64,000 nt of DNA from VYFG01 sp965248685 (GCA_965248685.1 CBDFKC010000004.1:496001-560000); one strand, 5' to 3'. Numbered from the stretch's first letter, positions 43,405-53,239 are shown. Notes: generated by a model not told the origin, from the sequence alone. Numbers and translations are program-made.

Positions 43405-46400
43405 ATGAAAGTTCTAAAATCGAACATGATCGCCAACGAGAACAGGAACATCTGGATTCAGTCTCTGGTAGCAACCATATTTCTGTTTGGATTAACCAAT
43501 ATCAGTGTTGCCCAGACAACAACCGGGCCGAGCCCTGGATGCGGAACTCACTCCCACTCAGATGCCGCTGGTGCTGGCGGAATTGGTGATTCTACTGGCT
43601 GCCCTTCGCATACACACAATGTGACTGTGGCGGCAAACCAGGTCACGGGGCTTCAGGCCGAAATAGATAATATAGTCAACACTGGAACTGCGCCGCCGTC
43701 TCCCGACCCGGACGGTCCTGATCCAACACCGCCAGGTGGCACAACGCCTATTGACAATGCGGGTGCAACTGCCGCGGCAAATGCGGAGCTGGCGAACCAA
43801 GGTATTGATACCGCTGGTATTTGCGCCCAGGATTACGACCTTCCACTCAATGTGGTTGACGGAATCGCATTAGGTCTTCAAACGGGTGCAGAAATCGCGG
43901 ATGGGATAGCACTAGCAGCTGAGGCAGGGGTTTCACTCATTCCTCTATTTGGTAGTGCCGCTTCAGCAGCACCTATTGCCCTGCAGGTAGGTGCCGCAAT
44001 TGCAAACGGTGTCGCGGTAGGATTTAACATCGCTAGCTACGGTATTGGAATCGCGCAGCAAGGTGCGCCGGAATGCTCGACGACTTTTCAGGGAGATATT
44101 ACGGTCGTACCAGAAACCAGAACGGGGACGTCTTTGTCCGGCAATACAATGACTCCGGGCAATATCACAGTACAACAGGGTGATATTACTGCCACCGCAG
44201 GAAATGTGACCGCCGGCGAGGATGTCACTGCCGGTGATGATGTGACCGCCGGTGACGATGTAGTCGCTGGCGATACGCTGACAGCTGAAGGCGGTCAGAT
44301 AGTTATTGGGTTTGAGGACGATCTTGCCGGGGCAGCACCAGGAATCGCCATAGGTGGTGGTGCGATTACCGGCGTTGGTACCGGTGCCATTGCGACAAAT
44401 GTAGATGTCAGCGGGGTTGCGATTGGCAATGGCGCGAGCACATCGGGTGTCGGGACTACCGCAATTGGAACAGGAGCCACAAATAACGGCGGCAACGGCT
44501 CTTTTGCTGGCGGTAATTCGACTGTTGTCGCCGGTGACGGTGCGGTTTCAATTGGTGACGGAAACGTGGCCAACGGTAATGGTGCGGTGGCAGTCGGTGA
44601 TCCAAATTTCGCCACTGGTGTTGGAGCGGTCGCGGTAGGCGCGAATAATAATGCCACGGGGGACGGTGCGGTAGCGATTGGTAACTTGAACAATGCCACT
44701 GGTCTCGGCGCAGTTGCTGTTGGTCATTCAAATAACGCAATGGGCCAAGGCGCGGTTGCCACTGGTTTTATGAATAATGCCATAGGTCAGGGCGCGGTTG
44801 CGTCGGGCAATATGAATAATGCTTTGGGTCAGGGCGCGGTCGCGACGGGTAATATGAACAATGCCTTGGGTCAGGGCGCTGTTGCGGCAGGAAATATGAA
44901 CAATGCTAATTCTCAAGGTTCTGTTGCGATTGGTAACCTTAACAGTGCAACCGGCATTGGTTCAGTTGCGATAGGTGATAACAATACAGCGTCAGGTGGA
45001 ACAGGTGCGGTCTCTATCGGTCAGGGTAATACTGCAAACGGGCAGGGCGCCGTTGCCTTGGGTAATAATTCAATGGCCACAACCCAAGGGTCGGTCGCGA
45101 TTAGCGACGGCGCGCTGGCGACTGGTGCAACGGCGATTGCAATCGGTAGTAGTGCCAGGGCTACAGCCGACAATTCAACTGCACTCGGAAATGGCGCTAA
45201 TGCTAGTGGCGTGAACAGTATTGCTCAGGGTGCCAATGCGATTGCCTCGGCTGATAATGCCACTGCGGTTGGTAACGGTTCGGTGGCCTCGGCGACGTCA
45301 GCCTCAGCGTTTGGTGACAATGCTAATGCCAGTGCGGTGGATGCTACTGCATTGGGTCAAGATACCACCGCTGATGCCCAACGCGCTACCGCGGTTGGTT
45401 TTGGTTCTACCGCCAATGGCGTGGCTTCCTTTGCTGCTGGGGATGGCGCTAATGCGCTTGGAGCAAGTAGTGTTGCAATTGGTGACGCGACATCAGTCGC
45501 AGGCGCTGCATCCAATGGGATTGCTATCGGTACTAATGCCAATATCACCGCCGGGGACGGCAACATCGCAATTGGCAATGGGGTCGTCGTAGATTCAACC
45601 GGCGCCGGTAATGTCTCATTGGGTGGTGCTACTAATATATTGGATGCCGCCGGAGGCCACAACGCCATTATTGCCGGGCACAGTAATAATATCTCCGGGG
45701 CTGGCACTAATGACAACGTCATTGTTGGTGGGAGAAATAATACGGTTGATAACGGTAGTATTGCCAATACCGTTGGCGGTATTAGCAATACTTTAGGTCC
45801 GGTGGCGGCGGTTATGGCTAACCAAGTAGCGGGTACCAGTAATACCCTGGACAATGGTTCGAACAATAATACGGTAGCGGGCTCGGCTAATGTTGTGACT
45901 CTGAGCAGTCAGAACGCAGTATCTGGAGCGGCGAATATGCTCTTTAGTTCGAATTTGAATTCAGTTACCGGGATGACCAATACTGTAGCGGCAGGCAGTG
46001 ATCTGAATCAGATCGCTGGTATGACGAACAACGTAAATAATTCTGATGCCAATACAGTTGCCGGGTTGACCAATACAGTAGTTGCAGGCAGTGATCTGAA
46101 TCAGATCGCTGGTATGACGAACAACGTAAATAATTCCGATGCCAATACAGTTGCAGGGATGACCAATACTGTAGCGGCAGGCAGTGATCTGAATCAGATC
46201 GCTGGTATGACGAACAACGTAAATAATTCTGATGCCAATACAGTTGCCGGGTTGACCAATACAGTAGTTGCAGGCAGTGATCTGAATCAGATCGCTGGTA
46301 TGACGAACAACGTAAATAATTCTGATGCCAATACAGTTGCCGGGTTGACCAATACAGTTGTTGCAGGCAGTGATCTGAATCAGATCGCTGGTATGACGAA

Positions 46401-49400
46401 CAACGTAAATAATTCTGATGCTAATACAGTTGCCGGGTTGACCAATACAGTAGTTGCAGGCAGTGATCTGAATCAGATCGCTGGTATGACGAACAACGTA
46501 AATAATTCTGATGCCAATACAGTTGCCGGGTTGACCAACACTGTAGTTGCAGGCAGCGATCTAAACCAGGTGGCTGGGGTTACAAATAATATTAACGATT
46601 CCGATGCCAACACGGTTGCAGGAATGACCAATACCGTGGTCGCAGGTAGCGATCTAAACCAGGTAGCCGGTGCGACAAATAATGTGAGTAATTCCGATGC
46701 CAACACGGTTGCAGGAATGACCAATACCGTGGTCGCAGGTAGCGATCTAAACCAGGTGGCCGGGGTTACAAATAATATTAACGATTCGGACGCTAACACG
46801 GTTGCAGGAATGACCAACACCGTGGTCGCCAGCAGCGATGTAAATCAGGTGGCCGGTGCGACAAATAATGTGAGTAATTCCGATGCCAATACGATTGCAG
46901 GAATGACCAACACTGTGGTCGCTGGTAGTGACGTAAATCAGATTACCGGTACAAATAACAACATTAACAATTCTGATGCCAACACGGTTGCGGGAATGAC
47001 CAACACCGTGGTTGCCAGTAGTGACCTAAATCAGGTAGCGGGCATGACGAATAATATTGACAATTCCGACGCCAATACTGTATCCGGAATGACCAATACC
47101 GTTATCGCTGGCAGCGATCTGAATCAGGTAACCGGTATGACGAACAATGTGAATGCTTCCGACGCTAATACCGTCGCCGGGTTGACCAATACCGTAGTCG
47201 CTGGCAGTGATCAAAATCAGATCGCTGGTGTGACAAACAATGTGAATAACTCCGACGCCAATACGGTTGCCGGCTTGACCAATACTGTGCTCGCTGGCAG
47301 TGATCAAAACCAGATTGCCGGCGTGACAAACAATGTGAATAACTCCGACGCCAATACGGTTGCCGGCTTGACCAATACCGTGCTTGCTGGCAGTGATCAG
47401 AACCAGGTGGCGGGTACGACCAACAACGTTAGTAGTTCGGACAGTAATACTATTTCCGGTATTACTAATACAGTGACTGCGAGTAATGGTAACCAGGTTT
47501 CTGGTACCACCAACAACGCAAATATTGCGCGGAATAATACGCTTTCTGGTAATACCAATACGGTCAACGTCGCATTTAACAATCAAGTATCCGGTACGAC
47601 CAACAACGTGGACAGCTCGGTAGACAATACCGTGGCAGGTTTAACCAATACTGTGGTTTCTGGAAGTGATCAAAACCAGATTGCTGGTGCAACCAGTTTT
47701 GTTAGCAGCTCCGACAGAAATACCGTTTCAGGTGGCACCAATTCATTGATTGTTAGTAGTAACAGTAACCAGGTTTCAGGTGACACCAATTCACTGGCAG
47801 TCAGTAGTCAGAATACCGTGGCCGGTACCTCAAATGTTCTGACGCAATCGAACCGTAATGCCGCGGCTGGAACTACAAATAGAACCACGCTTTCCGATGA
47901 CAATACCGTGGTAGGTTTCTCAAACCTGTTGCTCAATGCAGATCGCAACTCGGTGGCAGGACAAACCAATACAGTGAATGCTTCTGTGGACAACGACATT
48001 AGTGGTGCAAACCAGGTGTTGGCTACAGCGAATCGCAACGCGGTTGCCGGATTTGGCAACACAGTTAATGTCGGTAGTGACGATAATGTAATTGGTGGCG
48101 ATCTGAACGTCGTTGCGGGTAGTTCCGGTCTTACCGTAGGTACCTCCGCACGGTCCTTCGGAGACAATAACGTTACCATCGGTGAGTTTGCGGTAACCCA
48201 GCAACCGGGTGGTTTTGGTGAATTAATTGCGATCGGTAGTGATGTTAATGGAGATAACCTGGGCGCTCAGGCTAGAAATGTGAATGCAATCGCCATCGGT
48301 AACGATTCGACCGCTACCGGACCAAATGCTTCGGCCATTGGACTACGCTCGCTATCTTCTGGTCTGGATACGGTTGCCATTGGTACCGATGCCGCAGCGA
48401 CTAACACCAATGCCACGGCAGTGGGTACCAATACTATTGCATCTGCAGCCAACTCAACGGCGATTGGCCAGAGTTCGACGGCCACCGCGACCAATGCCAC
48501 CGCCATTGGTTCGAGTTCGGATGCGCTGGGGATGAATTCATTTGCCGGAGGTACCGACGCCCAGGCCCTTGGTATTAACACCATTGCCATTGGCAACCAG
48601 ACTCTGGCGGCGGCATCGGGTGACACAGCCATAGGTAATGGTGCCATTGCTAGTGGTTCAGATTCGGTAGCAATTGGTACCCAGGCCGTTGCCAGCGGAT
48701 TCCAGGCCATCGCCATTGGCGATAATTCAAGAGCCTCTGGACAGGATTCTATCGCCATAGGTGATGAAGCCCTTGCCACGGGCTTTGCGGATACCGCAGT
48801 AGGTAATAATGCGGTCGCCACCGGGGGCAGGTCAACTGCAGTGGGTGCAAACGCGGTTTCAACAGGTTCGTCATCGGCGGCATTTGGGGATAGTGCGGTG
48901 GCGGCCGGTGCGTCGTCAGTGGCTATCGGAGACAGCGCGTTAGCTACGGGAGGGGCCGCAACTGCTATCGGTACCAGATCAGAGGCAACGGGATTTTCCT
49001 CTTTTGCCGGGGGCAATGGTGCCGCCGCCAGGGGATCCAATTCAATTGCACTCGGCACTAATTCAGCTGCGAACAGGAACAACAGTACTGCCCTGGGCGT
49101 TAACGCCACCGCCAATGGGGTCAATAGTGTTGCCCTGGGTGTTGCCGCCACCAGCAATGGAACCAACAGTATTGCCGTCGGGACTCAAGCTTTCGCTATT
49201 GGACCTGGCGATATTGCTATTGGACCCAATGCCCGGGTCACGGCCGATTCGTCGGTTGCGCTAGGCGCAGGGTCTCTTGCCGATCAGCCTGATACCGTTT
49301 CCATCGGTGCACCGGGTAACGAGCGCAGGCTAACCAATGTGGCTCCGGGTTTCAATGCTACGGATGGGGTTAATTTACAACAACTCAGTGCCTCCACCCT

Positions 49401-49671
49401 GGAAGCCCGCCGCGGTATCGCAGGCACCGCCGCCCTGGTCAGCGTGTTAGATCCATTGACGCCGGGTGAGTACACACTGAACCTTGGACTGGGTCACTAT
49501 AATGCAGAGTCGGCTATCGCAGTAAACGTAGCCTATTGGATTAAATCCAAAAAAGCGGCGAACAATAAAACCAGGAAAATTGTCATAAGCGGCGGCGCTT
49601 CATTATCCGAGCAAAGCCGAGAGTCAGTGTATCGGGTTGGTGTTGGTATCAGATTCCGTGGCAAGCCTTGA
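43405..49671 (+). CDS. YadA-like trimeric autotransporter adhesin
   Basis: A 2088-residue trimeric autotransporter (type Vc). A long signal peptide (IQSLVATIFLFGLTNISVAQ) leads to a linker with TPP repeats and then YadA head repeats of the GxxAxAxGxxAxAxG type. From about 45.96 to 47.4 kb a different repeat dominates, alternating units of 15-16 residues with NTVAGLTNTVVAGSDLNQ and IAGMTNNVNNSDA. A second block of head repeats and a neck (RRLTNVAPGFNATDGVNLQQ) follow. The C-terminal anchor (RRGIAGTAALVSVLDPLTPG to YRVGVGIRF) forms the outer-membrane barrel. The start is ATG 43405, with AGGAGAG 6 nt before it; the GTG at 43399 is too close. It would mediate adhesion or aggregation. Confidence 0.93.
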   Translation: MKVLKSNMIANENRNIWIQSLVATIFLFGLTNISVAQTTTGPSPGCGTHSHSDAAGAGGIGDSTGCPSHTHNVTVAANQVTGLQAEIDNIVNTGTAPPSPDPDGPDPTPPGGTTPIDNAGATAAANAELANQGIDTAGICAQDYDLPLNVVDGIALGLQTGAEIADGIALAAEAGVSLIPLFGSAASAAPIALQVGAAIANGVAVGFNIASYGIGIAQQGAPECSTTFQGDITVVPETRTGTSLSGNTMTPGNITVQQGDITATAGNVTAGEDVTAGDDVTAGDDVVAGDTLTAEGGQIVIGFEDDLAGAAPGIAIGGGAITGVGTGAIATNVDVSGVAIGNGASTSGVGTTAIGTGATNNGGNGSFAGGNSTVVAGDGAVSIGDGNVANGNGAVAVGDPNFATGVGAVAVGANNNATGDGAVAIGNLNNATGLGAVAVGHSNNAMGQGAVATGFMNNAIGQGAVASGNMNNALGQGAVATGNMNNALGQGAVAAGNMNNANSQGSVAIGNLNSATGIGSVAIGDNNTASGGTGAVSIGQGNTANGQGAVALGNNSMATTQGSVAISDGALATGATAIAIGSSARATADNSTALGNGANASGVNSIAQGANAIASADNATAVGNGSVASATSASAFGDNANASAVDATALGQDTTADAQRATAVGFGSTANGVASFAAGDGANALGASSVAIGDATSVAGAASNGIAIGTNANITAGDGNIAIGNGVVVDSTGAGNVSLGGATNILDAAGGHNAIIAGHSNNISGAGTNDNVIVGGRNNTVDNGSIANTVGGISNTLGPVAAVMANQVAGTSNTLDNGSNNNTVAGSANVVTLSSQNAVSGAANMLFSSNLNSVTGMTNTVAAGSDLNQIAGMTNNVNNSDANTVAGLTNTVVAGSDLNQIAGMTNNVNNSDANTVAGMTNTVAAGSDLNQIAGMTNNVNNSDANTVAGLTNTVVAGSDLNQIAGMTNNVNNSDANTVAGLTNTVVAGSDLNQIAGMTNNVNNSDANTVAGLTNTVVAGSDLNQIAGMTNNVNNSDANTVAGLTNTVVAGSDLNQVAGVTNNINDSDANTVAGMTNTVVAGSDLNQVAGATNNVSNSDANTVAGMTNTVVAGSDLNQVAGVTNNINDSDANTVAGMTNTVVASSDVNQVAGATNNVSNSDANTIAGMTNTVVAGSDVNQITGTNNNINNSDANTVAGMTNTVVASSDLNQVAGMTNNIDNSDANTVSGMTNTVIAGSDLNQVTGMTNNVNASDANTVAGLTNTVVAGSDQNQIAGVTNNVNNSDANTVAGLTNTVLAGSDQNQIAGVTNNVNNSDANTVAGLTNTVLAGSDQNQVAGTTNNVSSSDSNTISGITNTVTASNGNQVSGTTNNANIARNNTLSGNTNTVNVAFNNQVSGTTNNVDSSVDNTVAGLTNTVVSGSDQNQIAGATSFVSSSDRNTVSGGTNSLIVSSNSNQVSGDTNSLAVSSQNTVAGTSNVLTQSNRNAAAGTTNRTTLSDDNTVVGFSNLLLNADRNSVAGQTNTVNASVDNDISGANQVLATANRNAVAGFGNTVNVGSDDNVIGGDLNVVAGSSGLTVGTSARSFGDNNVTIGEFAVTQQPGGFGELIAIGSDVNGDNLGAQARNVNAIAIGNDSTATGPNASAIGLRSLSSGLDTVAIGTDAAATNTNATAVGTNTIASAANSTAIGQSSTATATNATAIGSSSDALGMNSFAGGTDAQALGINTIAIGNQTLAAASGDTAIGNGAIASGSDSVAIGTQAVASGFQAIAIGDNSRASGQDSIAIGDEALATGFADTAVGNNAVATGGRSTAVGANAVSTGSSSAAFGDSAVAAGASSVAIGDSALATGGAATAIGTRSEATGFSSFAGGNGAAARGSNSIALGTNSAANRNNSTALGVNATANGVNSVALGVAATSNGTNSIAVGTQAFAIGPGDIAIGPNARVTADSSVALGAGSLADQPDTVSIGAPGNERRLTNVAPGFNATDGVNLQQLSASTLEARRGIAGTAALVSVLDPLTPGEYTLNLGLGHYNAESAIAVNVAYWIKSKKAANNKTRKIVISGGASLSEQSRESVYRVGVGIRFRGKP
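45992..46549 (+). repeat. Six near-identical 93-bp tandem repeats in the adhesin gene
   Basis: The word CAGGCAGTGATCTGAATCAG recurs at 45992, 46085, 46178, 46271, 46364 and 46457, always 93 bp (31 codons) apart, with very few differences between units. More diverged copies of the same unit continue to about 47.4 kb; at 46550-46850 two alternating variants form a 186-bp higher-order repeat. Near-identity suggests recent expansion and likely copy-number variation. Confidence 0.92.
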
Positions 49672-49783
49672 TGGTATGGCCAAATGATATGGATGGCAAT
49701 GATCAAGGGGTGGTACAAACAGACAGTGCTTCCTAATATTTAAACTGGTGGCAAATGTATTTGAGCATGCCATCTTGGCGGAA

Positions 49784-49839
49784 TTCCATCCTGTCCGGGA
49801 TTTGAAGCGTTGCCTCCTCATATCCCGGACAGGATGGAA
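49784..49839. terminator. Perfect 17-bp inverted repeat between adhesin and HU genes
   Basis: TTCCATCCTGTCCGGGA (49784-49800) and TCCCGGACAGGATGGAA (49823-49839) pair perfectly around a 22-nt loop. The hairpin sits 7 bp beyond the stop of the leftward HU-like gene and 110 bp beyond the adhesin stop. No T-run follows on either side, so it may be an mRNA-stabilising or REP-like element instead of a classical terminator. Confidence 0.6.
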
Positions 49840-49845
49840 ACAGTC

Positions 49846-50172
49846 TTAGCCGGCCATATCCTTTAAGCTTTTCAGCGCGAGAATCTTAACCTTGCGGCTA
49901 GCGGGCTTGGCAGCAACGTCCATGGTTTCGCCAGGTCGGAAGGGATTTGGAACGCCCTTTCGTGCTTTGGTGGCAGGTTTCTTAACCACTTGAATTTTAA
50001 GCATGCCAGGCAATTTGAATATACCGCCGGCACGAGGCTTGATGTGTGCCTCGATAACGCTGCCCAGCGAGTCAAGAACTGCCTTGACGTCCTTACGAGA
50101 TAGGTCGGTGTCTTCAGACAGAGTGTTGATAAGTTGAGATTTTGAAAGTGGGTCCTTATAAGTTGACTTCAT
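49846..50172 (-). CDS. HU/IHF-family DNA-binding protein
   Basis: A 108-residue nucleoid-type protein. DPLSKSQLINTLSEDTDLS and RKDVKAVLDSLGSVIEAHI form the HU helical body. KLPGMLKIQVVKKPATKARK and NPFRPGETMDVAAKPASRKV form the DNA-gripping arm with a conserved RPGET turn, and the end VKILALKSLKDM is typical. It is longer than standard HU (about 90 residues) by an N-terminal extension and looks like the HU-like group found beside housekeeping HU. It is monocistronic and convergent with the adhesin gene. Confidence 0.9.
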   Translation of the reverse strand: MKSTYKDPLSKSQLINTLSEDTDLSRKDVKAVLDSLGSVIEAHIKPRAGGIFKLPGMLKIQVVKKPATKARKGVPNPFRPGETMDVAAKPASRKVKILALKSLKDMAG

Positions 50173-50473
50173 ATTGGTGTACAGATTTAAGGTTGGGGTT
50201 AGTAAAAAAAACCGCTGAATTGTAATGGAAGTCAGCGATGTTCACAGCACTAAATTGCAAAAAAGACTGGAATTTACGGTAAAAGTAAGTTCTTCGACTA
50301 TTTCAAGAATTAAAAGCGGTGCATTGACAGATAATCCCCGGACTCACTATGATCACGCCGCATCAAGTTGCCGACATATTGCTGATTAACACTCAGGGTT
50401 GCCGTAACCCAATTACGGTTTAGATGCCAATCTGTCGGTTTGTGTTGAGATTAACCGCAAAAGGTAGATAATT
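50173..50473. other. Divergent promoter region between HU-like and flavin reductase genes
   Basis: About 300 bp with no gene. It must hold the promoters of both flanking divergent genes; an A-run near 50205 lies just upstream of the HU-like start. No clear operator was found. Confidence 0.4.
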
Positions 50474-51394
50474 GTGACTGGTAACGACCTGCGTGACTTG
50501 CGAAATGCCTTCGGTGTGTTTATGACCGGCGTTACTGTAGTAACCACCAAACAGGCCGATGGTATACCCCGCGGTTTTACCGCAAATTCCTTTTGTTCGG
50601 TATCTCTCGATCCCCCGTTATTATCCGTCTGTGTCAGCAAATTTGCCGACAGTCTTGATACTTTTAACGCGGCTGGCGGATTCGCAGTAAATATTTTATC
50701 GGAACACCAAACAGAGATTTCAAGCCTGTTCGCGTCGAAACGGCAGGACAAATTCGACCAGGCCGATTGGCGTAATGGTCCGCAAGGGCATCCGATTCTG
50801 GATCAGGTAAGCGCATGGTTTGATTGTCAGGTAGAGCAGAGAATTGATGCAGGAGATCACATGATGCTAATTGGGCGGGTCCAGGCATACGGCCACAATG
50901 AGCAGTCCGGGCTGGGTTATGTCAGAGGCGGCTATACCACTTTGGGCATGGAGCAAGCGGCGATGACCGCAGCGGGCAAATCCAACGGCTTGATCGTTGG
51001 AGCCGTGGTAGAAGCCAGGGGAAAATTGCTACTTACCCGAAACCATGAATCTGGCCGCCTCCAGCCCCTGGCAACGGGACTGGCCGGGGATAGAGGTTCT
51101 ATTTTAAAGTTGAATCAACTGCTGGATTCGCGTGAAATAGGTGCGGCAATTACCTCCCTTTACGCGGTTTTCGAGAACCTACAAAGCGACCAGCAGTTTG
51201 TCTACTACCGAGCAACAGCAAACCAAGAGGATAAAGTCGATGAGTTTTATAAACCCGATGAGGTGCCCTGGGAGCAGCTTGAAAATACGGCGATTGTCAG
51301 TATGCTAAAGCGATACATTGCGGAATCCAGGGTGCAGCGCTATGGGGTATATTTTGGTAACGAAAGTACCGGAACGGTACAACTCAATACCTGA
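50474..51394 (+). CDS. Flavin reductase-like protein with an extra C-terminal domain
   Basis: A 306-residue protein. Residues 1-160 are a flavin-reductase-like FMN-binding split barrel: RNAFGVFMTGVTVVTTKQAD, GFTANSFCSVSLDPPLLSVC, NILSEHQTEISSLFASK and GDHMMLIGRVQAYGHNE. Such proteins reduce FMN with NAD(P)H for a monooxygenase partner or bind flavin. Residues 165-306 form a second domain (GLIVGAVVEARGKLLLTRNH) that looks NUDIX-like in strand pattern but lacks the NUDIX box, so hydrolysis is unlikely. The start is a GTG at 50474. It stands alone and converges on the SGNH lipoprotein gene. Confidence 0.75.
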   Translation: MTGNDLRDLRNAFGVFMTGVTVVTTKQADGIPRGFTANSFCSVSLDPPLLSVCVSKFADSLDTFNAAGGFAVNILSEHQTEISSLFASKRQDKFDQADWRNGPQGHPILDQVSAWFDCQVEQRIDAGDHMMLIGRVQAYGHNEQSGLGYVRGGYTTLGMEQAAMTAAGKSNGLIVGAVVEARGKLLLTRNHESGRLQPLATGLAGDRGSILKLNQLLDSREIGAAITSLYAVFENLQSDQQFVYYRATANQEDKVDEFYKPDEVPWEQLENTAIVSMLKRYIAESRVQRYGVYFGNESTGTVQLNT

Positions 51395-51424
51395 GCCACC
51401 AAGCCTTATGTGTCCGACTACTAG

Positions 51425-52066
51425 TTAAAAAATCTGGGAAGCGAATAAACTTGCTATTTTGTTCTGACCACTGTCATTGGGATGCAATCCGTCGGATATT
51501 TCTGACACGGTAACTGCGGTATCGATGCGGGCGATGCGGGCATTGTCAATACCGAGTATGCCGCCACTAATGGCGAATGCGCTGGCATTTTCCGACGAGC
51601 TTCGGCGAATTGGCGGTAAGGTCCCAATAATTGGCACAACTCCCGCTGCATTAGCCACGCCAGCGGCAAATCTAAGGCTATTAATTGCTCCGTTTATACC
51701 GCCTCCAGCCCCGGTGGCGTTGTTGGTACCGAGCAGGAGAACCAGATACATTGGACTAAATCGGCTGATTAACTCCTGGGTTCTGCTGGCGCCGCCTTCG
51801 GCACTAATGCCCGAAGTACTGGCGTTAACCACTGGAATTCCGGTAAGACCTTCCAGGATCGACGGAAAATTCGAAGTGGCACCGGTACCGTTTCCGATGC
51901 TGTCACTAATGACAAGGATTTGATTCTGTAATACCACCATTCCAGCCATGTCGGTACCGTTGGCAGCTGCGCCAGCGGCCCCGGTAGTGGTTCCGTCTGA
52001 GCCACCGCCACAGCCAGCTAGAATTAAAACATAGCTAAATATAATTAGAAGTTTAATATGTTTCAC
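51425..52066 (-). CDS. SGNH/GDSL-type hydrolase lipoprotein
   Basis: A 213-residue lipoprotein with lipobox ILAGC (KLLIIFSYVLILAGCGGGSD). The SGNH catalytic blocks are visible: block I VISDSIGNG with the nucleophile Ser, block III LLLGTNNA with the oxyanion Asn, and block V DGLHPNDSGQ with the Asp-His pair. Block II is less clear (STSGISAEGGASR). It probably hydrolyses an ester on a lipid or on cell-envelope polysaccharide. GTG start at 52066. Confidence 0.85.
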   Translation of the reverse strand: MKHIKLLIIFSYVLILAGCGGGSDGTTTGAAGAAANGTDMAGMVVLQNQILVISDSIGNGTGATSNFPSILEGLTGIPVVNASTSGISAEGGASRTQELISRFSPMYLVLLLGTNNATGAGGGINGAINSLRFAAGVANAAGVVPIIGTLPPIRRSSSENASAFAISGGILGIDNARIARIDTAVTVSEISDGLHPNDSGQNKIASLFASQIF

Positions 52067-52148
52067 GTCCAGTGTTTTTTTTGATTAACCGGGGTAATTA
52101 TAACCCCACCCAATATGCATTTGCAGGCCTGTGTTGGGTCGATGTAGC

Positions 52149-52967
52149 TCATTGCGAGCTAGCTTGTTCTGCTTCTTCGGCCTCTTTATTGAGTCTTTCG
52201 TAGGCCAGTGACGCGAGCAATTGATCGTGGGATATATCGATGGAGTCGAGAATTTCTCCGGATTGCCGATCCATCACCAGTGTCAAAATCTGGTAACGGC
52301 AATATAATGGCAGTGCACTCACTTGATCAGCGGTCTTCCCTATCTTTTTAAGGAATTTTTCTACCTTGGGCTCCAGTCCGGGTGTTACCGATACCACTTT
52401 GTCGAAATCAAATCCTTGTTCGACAATTTTTAGCCGATTTTTCAGGGTCAGCGGTTGATAACGCTCGCCTCGTTTGAAAAGTGGTGCTCCAGAGAGACTA
52501 CTGATGACCACCTGATTTCTTTCATTTTTGTCTTCCGGCATATCAACAATGGCCAAAGGGGGGTGCTGACCTTTCAAGGTCTCAAAAACGTCTTTGGACA
52601 CACCGGATTCATCAATTTGACCCTGGGACATGGATACAAACCGGGTGTTGGCAAATGTTACCAGTCTGGTGCGTTGGTCAGCCACAACATATGCGCCAGC
52701 TGCCAATGCCGAAACCTGTATCACCGCGATGACCCATAGATCGAATTTGAGACGGTTTATCCCTTTACCTGGGTTATATACCATTAGCGTCAGCAGGGGG
52801 CCCAGTATCAAATCCACACCAATCATTATTCGTACCCCATGCCAACCGCCGTCCGCGGCAAAAAACGGTGGGGGATACCAGATGTACACGACCACATATA
52901 GAATCGCCGCGAGAATGACGAGACTGATCGCGAGATGGATCAAGAAAGCTTTAATTCGCTTGGTCAT
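52149..52967 (-). CDS. Type IV pilin accessory protein (TfpX/TfpZ family)
   Basis: A 272-residue inner-membrane protein with three N-terminal spans: FLIHLAISLVILAAILYVVV, VRIMIGVDLILGPLLTLMVY and DLWVIAVIQVSALAAGAYVV. A periplasmic or cytoplasmic C-terminal domain of about 170 residues follows. Segments IKAFLIHLAISL and GVDLILGPLLTLMVYNPGK are typical of TfpX/TfpZ-like pilin accessory proteins, which modulate assembly or stability of particular pilins. No pilin gene is adjacent. It is the last gene of a three-gene leftward operon, 5 nt after the GIY-YIG gene. Confidence 0.85.
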   Translation of the reverse strand: MTKRIKAFLIHLAISLVILAAILYVVVYIWYPPPFFAADGGWHGVRIMIGVDLILGPLLTLMVYNPGKGINRLKFDLWVIAVIQVSALAAGAYVVADQRTRLVTFANTRFVSMSQGQIDESGVSKDVFETLKGQHPPLAIVDMPEDKNERNQVVISSLSGAPLFKRGERYQPLTLKNRLKIVEQGFDFDKVVSVTPGLEPKVEKFLKKIGKTADQVSALPLYCRYQILTLVMDRQSGEILDSIDISHDQLLASLAYERLNKEAEEAEQASSQ

Positions 52968-52972
52968 CGGTA

Positions 52973-53239
52973 TTAATCAATGGGGCTGTTATTATTCATT
53001 AGCTGATGCTTCTGTCGGAGACTCAATTGTTTGATCTGATGCTCTCTTTTACTGGCTGCTGAGCGATCTACCACGCTTTCGTGATACACCAGCGAAACCG
53101 GGCGTCGCGCGCGGGTATACCGTGCGGCGGTTTTCTCCAAATTGTGTTCATTAATACGTCTAGTCAGATCCGTGGTAATTCCGGTGTATAAGCTCTGATC
53201 AGCACATTTCAAAATATAGACATACCAACAATTGCTCAA
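52973..53239 (-). CDS. GIY-YIG nuclease-family protein (YhbQ-like)
   Basis: An 88-residue single-domain GIY-YIG protein. The motif strands YVYILKCADQSLYTGIT carry the two Tyr of the family, followed by LTRRINEHNLEKTAARYTRA and RRPVSLVYHESVVDRSAASK with the conserved Arg, His and Glu positions. I place the start at TTG 53239: it overlaps the stop of the SprT gene as TTGA and puts WYVYILKC near the N-terminus, as in relatives. The frame is open to 53290 without a better start. Small YhbQ-type proteins have no established substrate; DNA repair is suspected. Confidence 0.85.
   Translation of the reverse strand: MSNCWYVYILKCADQSLYTGITTDLTRRINEHNLEKTAARYTRARRPVSLVYHESVVDRSAASKREHQIKQLSLRQKHQLMNNNSPID

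Noticed and set aside
45960..47440. Regular repeats that could be mistaken for a CRISPR array
   Set aside because: The 93-bp units are contiguous, in frame and encode the adhesin repeat; there are no unique spacers and no cas genes.
48267..49166. Long leftward frame of 299 residues opposite the adhesin gene
   Set aside because: It is low-complexity (Pro/Ala/Thr-rich) and arises from the antisense of the Gly/Ala/Asn repeat codons; the same holds for the leftward frames at 44295-44699, 45357-45866 and 47026-47586.
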